Assembly: GCF_003751445.1 (NCBI RefSeq)
Contig: NZ_RJUU01000001.1
Span: 935,001 to 999,000, forward strand
Source: Streptomyces sp. 840.1
GTDB taxonomy: Bacteria; Actinomycetota; Actinomycetes; Streptomycetales; Streptomycetaceae
DNA length: 64,000 nucleotides
Direction of reading: 5' to 3'
Shown here: piece by piece, positions 7,455-16,586 of the stretch
Layout: every line of letters begins with the position of its first letter
Numbering within the stretch: position 1 is the stretch's first letter
Notes under the pieces: model-generated
Told to the model about the DNA's origin: nothing
What the model saw: only the letters and a program-made list of their open reading frames with translations
Databases searched by the model: none
Made by a program: the position numbers and the translations under genes

Positions 7455-8726
7455 TCAGTCGGTTCTGCCACGGCCGGCGAGATCGCCGCGCCTGCGCGGA
7501 CGGCCGATCGAGCCCCGGTCGGCGCGGTACTTCTCCTTGCCCGCCGGGGCTGCGGGGAGCTTCACCAGGCCCAGCTCCCCCGCCAGCGCCCAGAGCGCCT
7601 GCTTCACCACGCTCTTCTGGTCGAGCTCGTGCATCCGCCCGGCATCGACGGCGCTCTGGAGTTCCTTGAAATTGGCGGGGATCGCCGTCCCGGCCATGCG
7701 GGTCCCGGTGATCTTCTGGATCAGCTGCGGCTGGATCTCGGTGTTGCGGTTGAAGCGGTTGACGACCGTGGTCGTCTCCTCGGCCTTGCGGATCTGGAGC
7801 CGGTCCCACATCCGTACGATCCGCTTCGCGCCGCGCACCGCGACCACGTCCGGGGTGGTGACCAGGAGCGCGGTGTCGGCCATCTCGATCGCCGCGGCGT
7901 TGGCACTGCTCATCTGGCCGCCGCAGTCGATGACCACGGTCTCGTAGCGCGAGCGCAGTGCGGTGACGATCTGCCGGGCCGCGCGGTCGCTGACCTCTTC
8001 GCCGCGCTCCCCCTCACCGGGGGCCAGGAGCAGCGCGACCCCGGTGCTGTGGCTGAACACCGCGTCGGCCAGGACGCGCGGGGAGATGTCGCTGATCGCC
8101 GCCAGGTCGACGATGGAGCGGCGGAACTGCACGTCCAGGTACGAGGCGATGTCCCCGGACTGCAGGTCCATGTCGACCAGGGCGACCGTCCGTCCCGAGG
8201 CCTGGGCGGCGAGGGCGAGCTGCACGGCCGCGACGGTCGTCCCCACCCCGCCCTTGGCGCCGCTGACCGTCACGACGGTGCCGCCCGGACCGGTGAAGAC
8301 GTCGCCGCCGACGCCGAGGTGCCGGCGTACGCCGACGGACCACTGGGCTGCCGACTGGACCCGGTTGGCCAGTTCCTCGTAACCCAGCGGCAGGGTGGCC
8401 AGGCCGCGCGCCCCGGAGTCCATCGCCGCGGAGAACAGGCTGGCGCTCGCGTCGGCGGTGATGAGGACGACCCCGACGGCGGGGAAGCGCAGGGACACCT
8501 CGCGGATCAGCTCCAGGGCCGGTACCGGTCCGATCCGCTCGTGGACCAGCACCACCTCGGGCAGCTCGTCGAGCGACTCGCCCGCGAGACGCGCGAGTGT
8601 GTCGATGAGCTGGGTGGAGTCACCGACCGGAGCCGCTGGTTCCGCGTCGGGGAGCTGGCTGAGCAGGGTGGTGACGGATCTGGCCGCGTCGGCGTCACCG
8701 ACGGCCGGGAGGATCCTCGTGGTCAT
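7455..8726 (-). CDS. tadZ: TadZ/CpaE-like MinD-family ATPase
   Basis: The protein has 423 residues. An N-terminal receiver-like domain (about 1-130, with VVLVHERIG and GVVLITADASASLFSAAMDSGARGLATLPL) precedes a MinD/ParA ATPase domain with the deviant Walker A SGAKGGVGTT (Lys158) and the switch region VALVDMDLQSGDIASYL. TadZ/CpaE proteins mark the assembly site at the cell pole and recruit TadA. It lies 7 nt after cpaB, in the same transcription unit. Confidence 0.92.
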   Translation of the reverse strand: MTTRILPAVGDADAARSVTTLLSQLPDAEPAAPVGDSTQLIDTLARLAGESLDELPEVVLVHERIGPVPALELIREVSLRFPAVGVVLITADASASLFSAAMDSGARGLATLPLGYEELANRVQSAAQWSVGVRRHLGVGGDVFTGPGGTVVTVSGAKGGVGTTVAAVQLALAAQASGRTVALVDMDLQSGDIASYLDVQFRRSIVDLAAISDISPRVLADAVFSHSTGVALLLAPGEGERGEEVSDRAARQIVTALRSRYETVVIDCGGQMSSANAAAIEMADTALLVTTPDVVAVRGAKRIVRMWDRLQIRKAEETTTVVNRFNRNTEIQPQLIQKITGTRMAGTAIPANFKELQSAVDAGRMHELDQKSVVKQALWALAGELGLVKLPAAPAGKEKYRADRGSIGRPRRRGDLAGRGRTD

Positions 8727-8733
8727 CCGATCC

Positions 8734-9441
8734 TCACTTGTCCTTGTCGAGCGTGTAGGTGCGGTCGCCCGGACGGATCTTGCTGTCGCCGCCCGGGGCG
8801 ACGAGTGCGAGGCGTACGTGCTGCGCGAACGATTCCGCGTACGCGATGCGCTGGGTGTCGAGGGTGTCCAGCGCGAAGGTGATCGGCACTGCCTCGGTGG
8901 CCTGGCTGCCCTTGCCGTCGCGGCTCGGGTCCAGCGGCGTCAGCTTGCCCACGTCCAGGACTTTGGCGTTGGAGACAATGACCTTGGACTGGGCCGGGTC
9001 GCCCTCGCGTTCGCCCGCGAACGTGGCGTAGACGTTGACCGTGGCGCCGGAGGTGATCTTCCCCGCCACGCCGGTGGCGGCGTCGATCATGATCGCGATC
9101 TCCTGCTCACCGGGCTTCAGGGCGGGGCGGGTCTCCATCATGTCGGACTGGAGCAGCGAGCCCTTCTTGAGCGTGGTGAGGGCGATCTTGCCGTTGACGT
9201 CCGAGATGTCGGTCACCGCGTTGGCCGAGAGCCACCGCTTCGGCATCGACACCTTCTCGAATCTGTCCGGAGTCAGGCCGGTGAAGGGGGCTATGTCGCT
9301 CTTCAGCCGGTAGGCCGAGACCTCGGGTCCGACCTTCGAGTTCACGTCACTGATCACCGAGAGCACACCGGCGAAGGCGCCGAAGGCGCACAGGACCGAG
9401 AGCAGCAGGAGTATCACGCCACGGCGCTGTCGGGAGTTCAT
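8734..9441 (-). CDS. cpaB: CpaB/RcpC-like SAF-domain pilus assembly protein
   Basis: The protein has 235 residues. It has an N-terminal membrane helix (GVILLLLSVLCAFGAFAGVLSVI) and then an exported SAF domain (LKSDIAPFTGLTPDRF, AVTDISDVNGKIALTTLKKGSLLQSDMM) and an RcpC/CpaB-like C-terminal region. SAF domains in Flp systems are thought to bind wall or glycan polymers. It starts about 190 nt after the zinc-ribbon gene and runs directly into tadZ. Confidence 0.85.
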   Translation of the reverse strand: MNSRQRRGVILLLLSVLCAFGAFAGVLSVISDVNSKVGPEVSAYRLKSDIAPFTGLTPDRFEKVSMPKRWLSANAVTDISDVNGKIALTTLKKGSLLQSDMMETRPALKPGEQEIAIMIDAATGVAGKITSGATVNVYATFAGEREGDPAQSKVIVSNAKVLDVGKLTPLDPSRDGKGSQATEAVPITFALDTLDTQRIAYAESFAQHVRLALVAPGGDSKIRPGDRTYTLDKDK

Positions 9442-9631
9442 GGGCCGGACAACCTCGTTCGGGTCGGATGTGTGGGGGGCGGACGGAGGGAAAGCGCGGG
9501 GGCGGGCGGGCTGCCTCCCGGTGCCGGGAGGCCGGGGAGCCGGGCCGGTCCGGGTGTGCGGTGCGGACGGGCGTCCGGACCGCGCGGGGGATCTGCGGAG
9601 CGGGAATCCGCGACGGCGGAATCCTCGGCCG

Positions 9632-10516
9632 CTACGACCGCGGCGGTGCGGGCGCCCCTTGGTTCATGACACCCGACGACAGCATTCGGGTCTCGGTGAC
9701 GGGAAGGGGTGAGGAACAGAAACCGCAACGATCACCGATCAGCTCCATTCCGCACCAGTGACAAGTCACTCGCCTTACTGAGGACACGAGTTGATACAGG
9801 ACGGAGATATCCGGAAGGTAGGCGGCGAATTCGATCAGCTTCCCGGTGCCCCACCAGCGGGGCGATTCCGAGGGAAGTTTCGCTTCCTGAATCGCCTGCA
9901 CCTTCCAGGCGGGCGCCAGGGTCTGCCGCACCCAATCGGACTGCAACTGCCCTACTGCCACCTGGAGATGGGTTCCGAACTGGGGGCCGGCCAGTTGCTC
10001 GGCCGCCGGGCCGACCTTGACGAGCTGGGGGCTGGGGCCCGCGAGTACGGCGAACTGGGAACCGGGAACCCAGGAATGGGCGTGGGTCTTCAGGCTGACG
10101 GGGACGCGGTCGAGCCTGGCCACCGAATTCAGCAGGGCGCCCGCGTGGATGTAATGGGACAGAAGGCGCACGGAGGAGGCGATCACTCCGGGGCTGAAGT
10201 CGCAGACGGACAGCTGCCGTAACTGCCTGACCAGCACGGCCACACCCAGCGGCGGCAGATCCACCTTGAGCAGCGCGATGCGATCACTCTCCAGCACCGA
10301 GCGGACGGCGTGGAGCCGCCGTTCGTGCGCGAGTGCGATTCCCGTCGGGTACACAGCGATTACGTACCCGTGCCGCTCCAGCATCATGTGCATGTCGCCG
10401 ATCGCCAGGTCCATCGCCTGGGCGTCGGGCGCCTGCAGTACGGCCGCCGTCGGCGTCTGCTGGTCTGTCGGCGGCAGGACCAGATCGGCGCTGGTCACTG
10501 CTATTGCGGTCGGCAC
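9632..10516 (-). CDS. conserved hypothetical zinc-ribbon protein at the head of the Tad locus
   Basis: The protein has 294 residues, no signal peptide and no membrane helix. A GTG start at 10516 is preceded by GGGGA. I do not recognise the main body. The C-terminus carries a treble-clef or rubredoxin-like zinc ribbon, CHWCGMELIGDRCGFCSS, with two Cys-X2-Cys knuckles. It is transcribed toward the pilus genes and separated from cpaB by 190 nt, so it may share their promoter. A regulatory or adaptor role in pilus expression is possible but not shown. Confidence 0.7.
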   Translation of the reverse strand: MPTAIAVTSADLVLPPTDQQTPTAAVLQAPDAQAMDLAIGDMHMMLERHGYVIAVYPTGIALAHERRLHAVRSVLESDRIALLKVDLPPLGVAVLVRQLRQLSVCDFSPGVIASSVRLLSHYIHAGALLNSVARLDRVPVSLKTHAHSWVPGSQFAVLAGPSPQLVKVGPAAEQLAGPQFGTHLQVAVGQLQSDWVRQTLAPAWKVQAIQEAKLPSESPRWWGTGKLIEFAAYLPDISVLYQLVSSVRRVTCHWCGMELIGDRCGFCSSPLPVTETRMLSSGVMNQGAPAPPRS

Positions 10517-10954
10517 GCTGTTCCCCGTTCGGCTCCGGTCGGCGTCGCCGTGACGTCGGCCGCAATCGCTGCTGCGCCGCGCTTCCGCCTCAGCCCCTCC
10601 TCCAGCACTTTAACCGTGTCCTACACGGCAGAGAACACCCAAAGGAACCCCGCACGGCAACACTCCCGCGCCAGCCGCACAACACCCGGGTACGAAATCG
10701 GACCAAACCGAAGGTTGTTAACTCCCGTACCACTGCGGAGGGTTACTGTCAGGCATTCCCATTTCCGTACCGCTGGAATTCATTTGCGCACGTCACCGCA
10801 GATCTTGACATGCTCTCGCCATATTCGAAGCCCCTGAGGACAGTCACTGTCCGGCCCCACCGCCCACGTCACCCGTGAGTGGGTACGCACACCGGGCGGC
10901 CGGTTGCCCTCCCCGGCCGGCGGGGTGCGCGAACAGCTGTCGCTGCCAGAGGTC
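10517..10954. other. 438-nt intergenic region between Tad locus and chitinase
   Basis: This stretch separates the divergent Tad locus and chitinase gene. Base composition falls around 10600-10800 (for example CCGAAGGTTGTTAACTCCCG and TCTTGACATGCTCTCGCCAT), consistent with promoter DNA for the Tad unit. A TTGACA at 10804-10809 points rightward. I see no convincing coding frame or structured RNA. Confidence 0.5.
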
Positions 10955-10986
10955 TTGACAACTTGATTGGTCTGGACCAGTTTATC
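10955..10986 (+). promoter_or_regulatory. chitinase promoter with DasR-type (dre) operator
   Basis: A consensus -35 TTGACA (10955-10960) is followed by the 16-bp near-palindrome ATTGGTCTGGACCAGT at 10966-10981, which matches the known DasR-responsive element (A[C/T]TGGTCTAGACCA type) seen before Streptomyces chitinase and GlcNAc-uptake genes. The operator fills the spacer up to the presumed -10, so bound repressor would block polymerase and glucosamine-6-phosphate would relieve it. The dre match is direct; control by DasR follows from knowledge of the family. Confidence 0.85.
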
Positions 10987-11077
10987 GGCCAGCGGTGGCC
11001 ACCGTTCCTCGATTCCACACCCCCGACATCCCCGTGTCGCTCTCCCGCCATCCCCAACTCCCCCACGGAGGCAGCAA

Positions 11078-12811
11078 GTGGAACGTTCCCCCGTAACCAG
11101 CCGAAGAGGGCGCCGCACCCGTCAGGGGCTGGGCGCCGCCGTGGCCGTCGTCGCCGCGGGCGCCCTGAGCATCACCGGTCTCACCGGCAGCGCACAGGCC
11201 GCCGACGTCAACGTCGCCAAGAACGCGGGCTTCGAATCGGGCCTGGCCAACTGGACCTGTTCCGGCGGCTCGGGCGCCACCGTCTCCTCCCCCGTGCACG
11301 GCGGCACCTCGGCCCTCAAGGCGACGCCGGCCGGGCAGGACAACGCCCAGTGCACGCAGACCGTCGCGGTGAAGCCCAACTCGACCTACGCACTGAGCTC
11401 CTGGGTCCAGGGCGGGTACGCCTACCTGGGCGTCACCGGTACCGGCACCACCGACGTGTCCACCTGGACCCCCGGCTCCAGCAGCTGGTCCCAGCTGAAG
11501 ACCAGCTTCAAGACCGGGGCGAACACCACCTCGGTCACCGTGTACACGCACGGCTGGTACGGCCAGTCCGCCTACTTCGTCGACGACCTCTCGGTGAGCG
11601 GCCCCGACGGCGGCGGCGGGACGGACCCCGGCCCGGTCATCCCCGCAGCCCCGGCCGGCCTCGCGGTCGGCGCGACCACGGCCTCCTCCGTCTCCCTGTC
11701 CTGGAACGCGGTGTCCGGCGCCACCGGCTACACCGTCTACAAGGACGGCGCGAAGGCGACCACCACCACCGGCAACTCGGCCACCGTCACCGGGCTCGCG
11801 GCCAACACCGCCTACCAGTTCACGGTGAGCGCCACCAACGCGGCCGGTGAGTCCGTCAAGTCCGCGACCGTCAGCGGCCGTACGGCCGTCGGCGGCGGGA
11901 CCGACCCGGGCGTGCCGTCCACCTCGGTGCCCAAGCACGCCGTCACGGGCTACTGGCAGAACTTCAACAACGGCGCCACCGTCCAGAAGCTCAGCGACGT
12001 GCCCGCGAACTACGACATCATCGCGGTCTCCTTCGCCGACGCCACGACCACGCCCGGCGCGGTCACCTTCAACCTGGACTCGGCGGGCCTGAACGGCTAC
12101 ACCGTCGACCAGTTCAAGGCCGACATCAAGGCGAAGCAGGCGGCCGGGAAGAACGTCATCATCTCGGTCGGCGGCGAGAAGGGCTCGGTCTCGGTCAACA
12201 GCGACGCGTCCGCGACCAACTTCGCCAACTCCGTGTACTCGCTCATCCAGGAGTACGGCTTCAACGGTGTCGACATCGACCTGGAGAACGGCGTCAACTC
12301 CACCTACATGACGAAGGCGCTGCGCTCGCTGTCGCAGAAGGCGGGCTCCGGTCTCGTCATCACGATGGCGCCCCAGACCATCGACATGCAGTCGACCGCC
12401 GGTGAGTACTTCAAGACCGCGCTCGGCATCAAGGACATCCTGACCGTCGTCAACATGCAGTACTACAACAGCGGTTCGATGCTCGGCTGCGACGGCAAGG
12501 TGTACTCGCAGGGCTCGGTGGACTTCCTCACCGCGCTGGCCTGCATCCAGCTGGAGGGCGGCCTCGACCCCTCGCAGGTCGGCCTCGGTGTCCCCGCCTC
12601 CACCAGTGGCGCGGGCAGCGGCTACGTCGCCCCCTCGGTCGTGAACGCGGCCCTGGACTGCCTGGCCAAGGGCACCGGCTGCGGCAGCTTCAAGCCGTCG
12701 AAGACCTACCCCGGTGTGCGTGGCGCGATGACCTGGTCGACCAACTGGGACGCCAAGTCGGGCAACGCCTGGTCCAACGCGGTCGGCCCGCACGTGCACG
12801 GCCTGCCGTAA
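11078..12811 (+). CDS. secreted GH18 chitinase (CBM-FnIII-GH18)
   Basis: The enzyme has 577 residues from a GTG at 11078 (ribosome binding site GGAGG, 7 nt away); longer upstream starts have none. A twin-Arg-rich signal peptide ends SAQA-ADV near residue 41. Residues about 42-178 form a jelly-roll carbohydrate-binding module (NAGFESGLANWTC to AYFVDDLSV), about 188-270 a fibronectin III domain (PAGLAVGATTASSVSLSWN), and about 286-577 the GH18 barrel. The catalytic DxDxE motif GVDIDLE places the acid at Glu403, and SVGG precedes it. It should hydrolyse chitin outside the cell by substrate-assisted retaining catalysis, supplying (GlcNAc)n. The upstream dre-like site predicts GlcNAc induction through DasR. 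A hairpin terminator follows. Confidence 0.95.
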   Translation: MERSPVTSRRGRRTRQGLGAAVAVVAAGALSITGLTGSAQAADVNVAKNAGFESGLANWTCSGGSGATVSSPVHGGTSALKATPAGQDNAQCTQTVAVKPNSTYALSSWVQGGYAYLGVTGTGTTDVSTWTPGSSSWSQLKTSFKTGANTTSVTVYTHGWYGQSAYFVDDLSVSGPDGGGGTDPGPVIPAAPAGLAVGATTASSVSLSWNAVSGATGYTVYKDGAKATTTTGNSATVTGLAANTAYQFTVSATNAAGESVKSATVSGRTAVGGGTDPGVPSTSVPKHAVTGYWQNFNNGATVQKLSDVPANYDIIAVSFADATTTPGAVTFNLDSAGLNGYTVDQFKADIKAKQAAGKNVIISVGGEKGSVSVNSDASATNFANSVYSLIQEYGFNGVDIDLENGVNSTYMTKALRSLSQKAGSGLVITMAPQTIDMQSTAGEYFKTALGIKDILTVVNMQYYNSGSMLGCDGKVYSQGSVDFLTALACIQLEGGLDPSQVGLGVPASTSGAGSGYVAPSVVNAALDCLAKGTGCGSFKPSKTYPGVRGAMTWSTNWDAKSGNAWSNAVGPHVHGLP

Positions 12812-12862
12812 CCAGTATCCGGTAGCCGGCAGAGGTCCGGCCCGCGGACCCGCGTCCATGAC

Positions 12863-12896
12863 CAGCAGCGCCGCCGCTCCCCCGGCGGCGCTGCTG
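12863..12896. terminator. bidirectional terminator between chitinase and oppF-like gene
   Basis: A 14-bp perfect stem, CAGCAGCGCCGCCG pairing with CGGCGGCGCTGCTG around a 6-nt loop, lies between convergent genes. Confidence 0.8.
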
Positions 12897-12898
12897 CG

Positions 12899-13846
12899 TC
12901 ATCCGGCCCTGTGATCGGCCTCGTTCGCCTTCTCGCTCGCAGCTGCGTTCGCTGTCTCGTTCGCTGCCTTGTGATCCGCCTCGTGCGGCGCCGGACTGCC
13001 GCGCAGCTCCCGGCGTCTGCGCTGTTCGGCGACATCAGTGACCGGCGCCGACAGGAGCAGGGTCCGGGTGTACGGATGGTCGGGCGACCGGGTGATCCGG
13101 TCCGCGTCGCCCGTCTCCACGATCTCGCCCCGGTGGATCACGGAGACCCGGTGGCTCATGAAGCGGACCACGGACAGGTCGTGGGAGACGAAGAGGTACG
13201 AAACCCCGGTCTCCTCCTGGATCTCCAGCAGGAGTTCGAGGACGGTGCGCTGCGTCGTCAGGTCCAGCGCGGAGACCGGTTCGTCGCACACGACCAGCCT
13301 CGGCCGGAGCGCCAGGGCCCGCGCGATCGCCACCCGCTGGCGCTGGCCGCCCGAGAACTCCCGGGGCAGGCGCCGCGCCGCGTCGGACGGCAGATGGACC
13401 CGGTCCAGCAGCTCCCCGACCCGCCCGCCGGCCTCCCGGGCGTCGGCGCCCTGGCCGATCAGCGGCTCGGACAGCGTGTCGCCGACGGTCAGCGAGGGGT
13501 TCAGCGAGGTGTACGGGTCCTGGAAGATGACCTGGAGGTCGCGGCTGAGGGCGCGGCGGCGGGCCCTGCCGGCGGTGTCGATGCGTTCGCCGTCGAAGGT
13601 GACGCTGCCCGACCGGACGGGGACCAGGCCGAGGACGGCCCGGCCGATCGTTGTCTTGCCCGAGCCCGACTCACCGACCAGGCCCAGGGTCTCGCCGGGC
13701 CGGACGGTGAGGCCGATGCCCTTGAGTACCTCGGTGCGCGGAGCGCGCCAGCCCTTGCCGGGGAACGAGACGCGCAGGTCCCGCACGCTCAGCAGGGCGT
13801 TCTCGTCGGCCTCGGGGGGATGGACGGCGGTTGCGGCGGTGGTCAT
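12899..13846 (-). CDS. OppF-like ABC transporter ATPase
   Basis: The protein has 315 residues. Walker A GESGSGKTT, Q-loop FQDPYTSLNP, signature FSGGQRQRVAIARAL, Walker B RLVVCDEPVSALD and the H-loop FVSHD are all intact, followed by the oligopeptide-importer C-terminal motif (DRITRSPDHPYTRTLLLSAP). It is the second ATPase of the Opp-type importer. Its ATG overlaps the stop of the fused permease-ATPase gene (ATGA). The last 30 or so residues are a low-complexity Ala/Glu/Asn/His tail (ADHKAANETANAAASEKA) coded by imperfect short repeats next to the terminator, probably a recent extension. Confidence 0.93.
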   Translation of the reverse strand: MTTAATAVHPPEADENALLSVRDLRVSFPGKGWRAPRTEVLKGIGLTVRPGETLGLVGESGSGKTTIGRAVLGLVPVRSGSVTFDGERIDTAGRARRRALSRDLQVIFQDPYTSLNPSLTVGDTLSEPLIGQGADAREAGGRVGELLDRVHLPSDAARRLPREFSGGQRQRVAIARALALRPRLVVCDEPVSALDLTTQRTVLELLLEIQEETGVSYLFVSHDLSVVRFMSHRVSVIHRGEIVETGDADRITRSPDHPYTRTLLLSAPVTDVAEQRRRRELRGSPAPHEADHKAANETANAAASEKANEADHRAG

Positions 13847-15648
13847 GCCGGGGTGCTCCTCGCCTCTCGGGGCTGCCAGGGTGCCCGTGCGGGGGCCTCG
13901 TCGAGCACGGCGTCGAGCAGCGTTCGGGTATAGGGGTCGCGGGGGGCGTGCAGGACCTGTTCGGTGTCGCCGGTCTCCACGATGCGGCCCGCGTTCATCA
14001 CGGTGACCCGGTCGCAGACGTCGGCGACGACGCCGAGGTTGTGGGTGACCAGGAGGACTCCGAGGTTGCGCTCCCGCTGCAGCCGGCGCAGCAGGTCGAG
14101 TACTTCCGCCTGGACGCGCACGTCCAGGGCGGTGGTGGGTTCGTCGGCCACCAGGAGTGCAGGGTCGCAGGACATGGCTCCGGCGATGAGTACCCGCTGC
14201 GCCATGCCGCCGGATATCTCGTGCGGGTAGCGGCGCATGACCTGCTCCGGTTCGGGGATCTCCACGAGCCGCAGCAGGTCGACGGCGCGGCGGGCGGCCT
14301 CGGCGCGCGAGACGCCGAGGACGTACCGCATCGGTTCGGTGAGCTGGCTACCGATGGTGAAGGCGGGGTCCAGGTTGCTCATGGGTTCCTGCGGGATGTA
14401 GGCCACGGTGCGGCCGCGCAGCGCCCGGTGAGCGCGTTCGGGCAGTCCGGCGACCTCCTGGCCGGCCACCAGGACGCTGCCCCGGCTGATCCGGCCGCCC
14501 TCGGGGAGGATGCCGAGTACGGAGAACGCGGTCTGGGTCTTCCCGGAGCCCGACTCACCGACCAGGCCGACGATCTCGCCGGGCCGGACGTCGAGGTCGA
14601 TGCCGTGCACGACCTCCTTCTCGGTGCCGTCCGGGCGGCCGTACGCCACGGCCAGGCCGCGGATCGACAGCAGCGGTGCACGGTCACCGGCCGTGTCCGG
14701 GGCGGCGGCCTCGGGGGCGGCTGCCCGGTGCCGTTTGCCGGCCGTGCGGCGCCGGGCGGGTTCGCCGGTACGGTCCTCCAGCACATCGCGCAGGGCCGTC
14801 GCCAGGAGCACCAGCGCGCCGTTGGTCAGGCCCAGCGCGAGGCCGGGCCACAGCAGCAGTTCCGGTTCGCGCTGGATGTTCTGGAACGCCTCGTTGAGCA
14901 TGGCGCCCCAGGTCGCGGTGGATCCGCTGCCGACGCCGAGGAATTCGAGCCCGGCCTGGAGGCCGATGGCGAGCCCCGCGACGAGTGCGACCTGGATGAT
15001 GATGGGGCCGCGCACCACGATCAGCACGTGGCGGGCGACGATGCGGATGTCGGAGAGGCCCGAGACCTTCGCGGCGTCGACGTACAGCTCGCCCCGGACG
15101 TTGGCGACGATGCCGCGCACCAGGCGGAAGAAGCTCGGTGCGACCAGGACGCCGAGCACCACCATCAGAACCCAGACGTTCGGGCCGAGGATGGCGCGGG
15201 ACGCCAGCAGGACGACCATGGCGGGCAGCGCCATGACGAGGTTGACGGCCCAGCTGGCGACGGAGTCGAACCTCCCGCCGTGGTAGCCGGCGAGCAGCCC
15301 GGAAGGCACGCCGAGGGCGAGGGCGATGGCCAGGGCGATGAGCGCGCCGCCGAAGGTGTTGCGTCCGCCGTACAGGATGCGGGAGAGGATGTCGCGGCCC
15401 GCCGAGTCCATGCCGAGCGGGTGGCCGCCGCTCGGGCCCGCGAAGGCGTCACCGAGCGAGGAGAGCCCGGGGTCCTGGGGGGCGAGCAGCGGGGCCAGCA
15501 GGACGGCCGCCACCAGGAGCAGCAGGACGGTGAGGGAGACCGCGCCCAGGGGGTTGCGCAGCAGGCGGCGCGGGATGCCGTGGGGGCGGGCGAGGCCCGG
15601 CAGGGCCGCCGCGGGCGTGGCCGGGGCGGCGGGGAGGTTGTCGCTCAT
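13843..15648 (-). CDS. fused OppC-like permease and OppD-like ATPase
   Basis: One 601-residue polypeptide joins two usually separate subunits. Residues about 20-315 are the OppC/DppC-type permease (LAPQDPGLSSLGDAF, HPLGMDSAGRDILSRILYGGR, the coupling EAA-like segment near DAAKVSGLSDIRIVARHVL). After a linker of about 30 residues rich in Ala, Arg and Pro (RRRTAGKRHRAAAPEAAAPD), residues about 345-601 are a complete ATPase: GESGSGKTQT, YIPQEPMSNLDPAF, ISGGMAQRVLIAGA, LLVADEPTTALD, LVTHN. Both ends overlap neighbours by ATGA, so the operon is tightly coupled. Such permease-ATPase fusions occur in some actinobacterial peptide/nickel/sugar importers; here it fixes a 1:1 ratio of permease and ATPase. 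Confidence 0.93.
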   Translation of the reverse strand: MSDNLPAAPATPAAALPGLARPHGIPRRLLRNPLGAVSLTVLLLLVAAVLLAPLLAPQDPGLSSLGDAFAGPSGGHPLGMDSAGRDILSRILYGGRNTFGGALIALAIALALGVPSGLLAGYHGGRFDSVASWAVNLVMALPAMVVLLASRAILGPNVWVLMVVLGVLVAPSFFRLVRGIVANVRGELYVDAAKVSGLSDIRIVARHVLIVVRGPIIIQVALVAGLAIGLQAGLEFLGVGSGSTATWGAMLNEAFQNIQREPELLLWPGLALGLTNGALVLLATALRDVLEDRTGEPARRRTAGKRHRAAAPEAAAPDTAGDRAPLLSIRGLAVAYGRPDGTEKEVVHGIDLDVRPGEIVGLVGESGSGKTQTAFSVLGILPEGGRISRGSVLVAGQEVAGLPERAHRALRGRTVAYIPQEPMSNLDPAFTIGSQLTEPMRYVLGVSRAEAARRAVDLLRLVEIPEPEQVMRRYPHEISGGMAQRVLIAGAMSCDPALLVADEPTTALDVRVQAEVLDLLRRLQRERNLGVLLVTHNLGVVADVCDRVTVMNAGRIVETGDTEQVLHAPRDPYTRTLLDAVLDEAPARAPWQPREARSTPA

Positions 15649-16586
15649 GCGACCCTCGCCTTCGGGTTGAGCCAGCCGATCAGGATGTCGACCAGGAGAT
15701 TGATCAGGACGACGCCGACCACGGTGAGCATGACGAGCGCCATGATCACGGGGATGTCGCCGCGGGTGGTGTAGGTGACGGTCATGCCGCCGATGCCGGG
15801 GAGCGCGAAGATCTGCTCGACCAGCACGGCGCCGCCGAGCAGTCCGACGAACTGCATGCCGAGTACGGAGAGCGCGGGCGCGGAGGCGTTGCGCAGTACG
15901 TGCCTGAGCACGATGCGGGAGGCCGGCAGGCCGCGGGCCCGCAGGGTGCGTACGTAGTCCTGGCGCAGCACGTCGACGACGGCGCCGCGCACCTGCTGGG
16001 AGACGCCGGCGACGGAGGCCACCGACAGGGCGAGCACCGGCAGGGTGATGGTCGAGAGCCAGTCGCCGGGTGACTCGGTGAACGGGACGTACCCGATGGC
16101 GGGGAACCAGTTCAGCCGGACGGCGAAGACGAGGACCAGGACCAGCGTGACCAGGAAGCCGGGCAGGGCGTACCCGATGACACCGAGTACCTGCACCACG
16201 CGGTCGACGGCGCCGCGCCGCACGCCCGCCCAGACGCCGAGCAGGAAGGAGACGACGGCGGTGACGAGGGTGACGCCGAGCATCAGGCTGACCGTGACGG
16301 GCAGCCGGTTGGCGATGGCCTGGGTGACGTCCTCGCTGGTGAACCAGGACGTGCCGAAGTCGCCGCGTACCGCGTGGGAGAGCCAGTCGGTGTACTGCGC
16401 GATCACGGGGCGGTCCAGGCCGAGCGAGGCGTTCTTCGCGTCGATGGCGCTCTGCGACGCGCCCTGGCCGAGGAGCTGGCGGCCCACGTCCGTGCCGGGG
16501 ATCGACAGCAGCAGGTAGGAGAACAGGGAGATGACGACCAGGAGCAGGACTCCGGCGGCGATTCTGCGGGCGATGAAGGTCAGCAT
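15645..16586 (-). CDS. OppB-like ABC transporter permease
   Basis: The protein has 313 residues with six predicted membrane helices, opening MLTFIARRIAAGVLLLVVISLFSYLLL as in OppB/DppB. It carries the family motifs LGLDRPVIAQYTDWL and the coupling segment QDYVRTLRARGLPASRIVLRHVLRNA. It is the first gene of the transporter operon, and its stop overlaps the next ATG. No substrate-binding protein gene is adjacent; the nearest family-5 binding protein is 10 kb away at 26015-27544. The promoter region upstream holds two palindromes of the form TTACCA-N2-TGGTAA. Confidence 0.92.
   Translation of the reverse strand: MLTFIARRIAAGVLLLVVISLFSYLLLSIPGTDVGRQLLGQGASQSAIDAKNASLGLDRPVIAQYTDWLSHAVRGDFGTSWFTSEDVTQAIANRLPVTVSLMLGVTLVTAVVSFLLGVWAGVRRGAVDRVVQVLGVIGYALPGFLVTLVLVLVFAVRLNWFPAIGYVPFTESPGDWLSTITLPVLALSVASVAGVSQQVRGAVVDVLRQDYVRTLRARGLPASRIVLRHVLRNASAPALSVLGMQFVGLLGGAVLVEQIFALPGIGGMTVTYTTRGDIPVIMALVMLTVVGVVLINLLVDILIGWLNPKARVA

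Noticed and set aside
1721..10516. Prepilin peptidase within the Tad locus
   Set aside because: No gene with the membrane-embedded Asp motifs of TadV/CpaA was found; it must lie elsewhere.
13831..15774. Long plus-strand frame opposite the fused permease-ATPase
   Set aside because: Antisense shadow; it lacks recognisable motifs, while the minus strand has complete ABC signatures.
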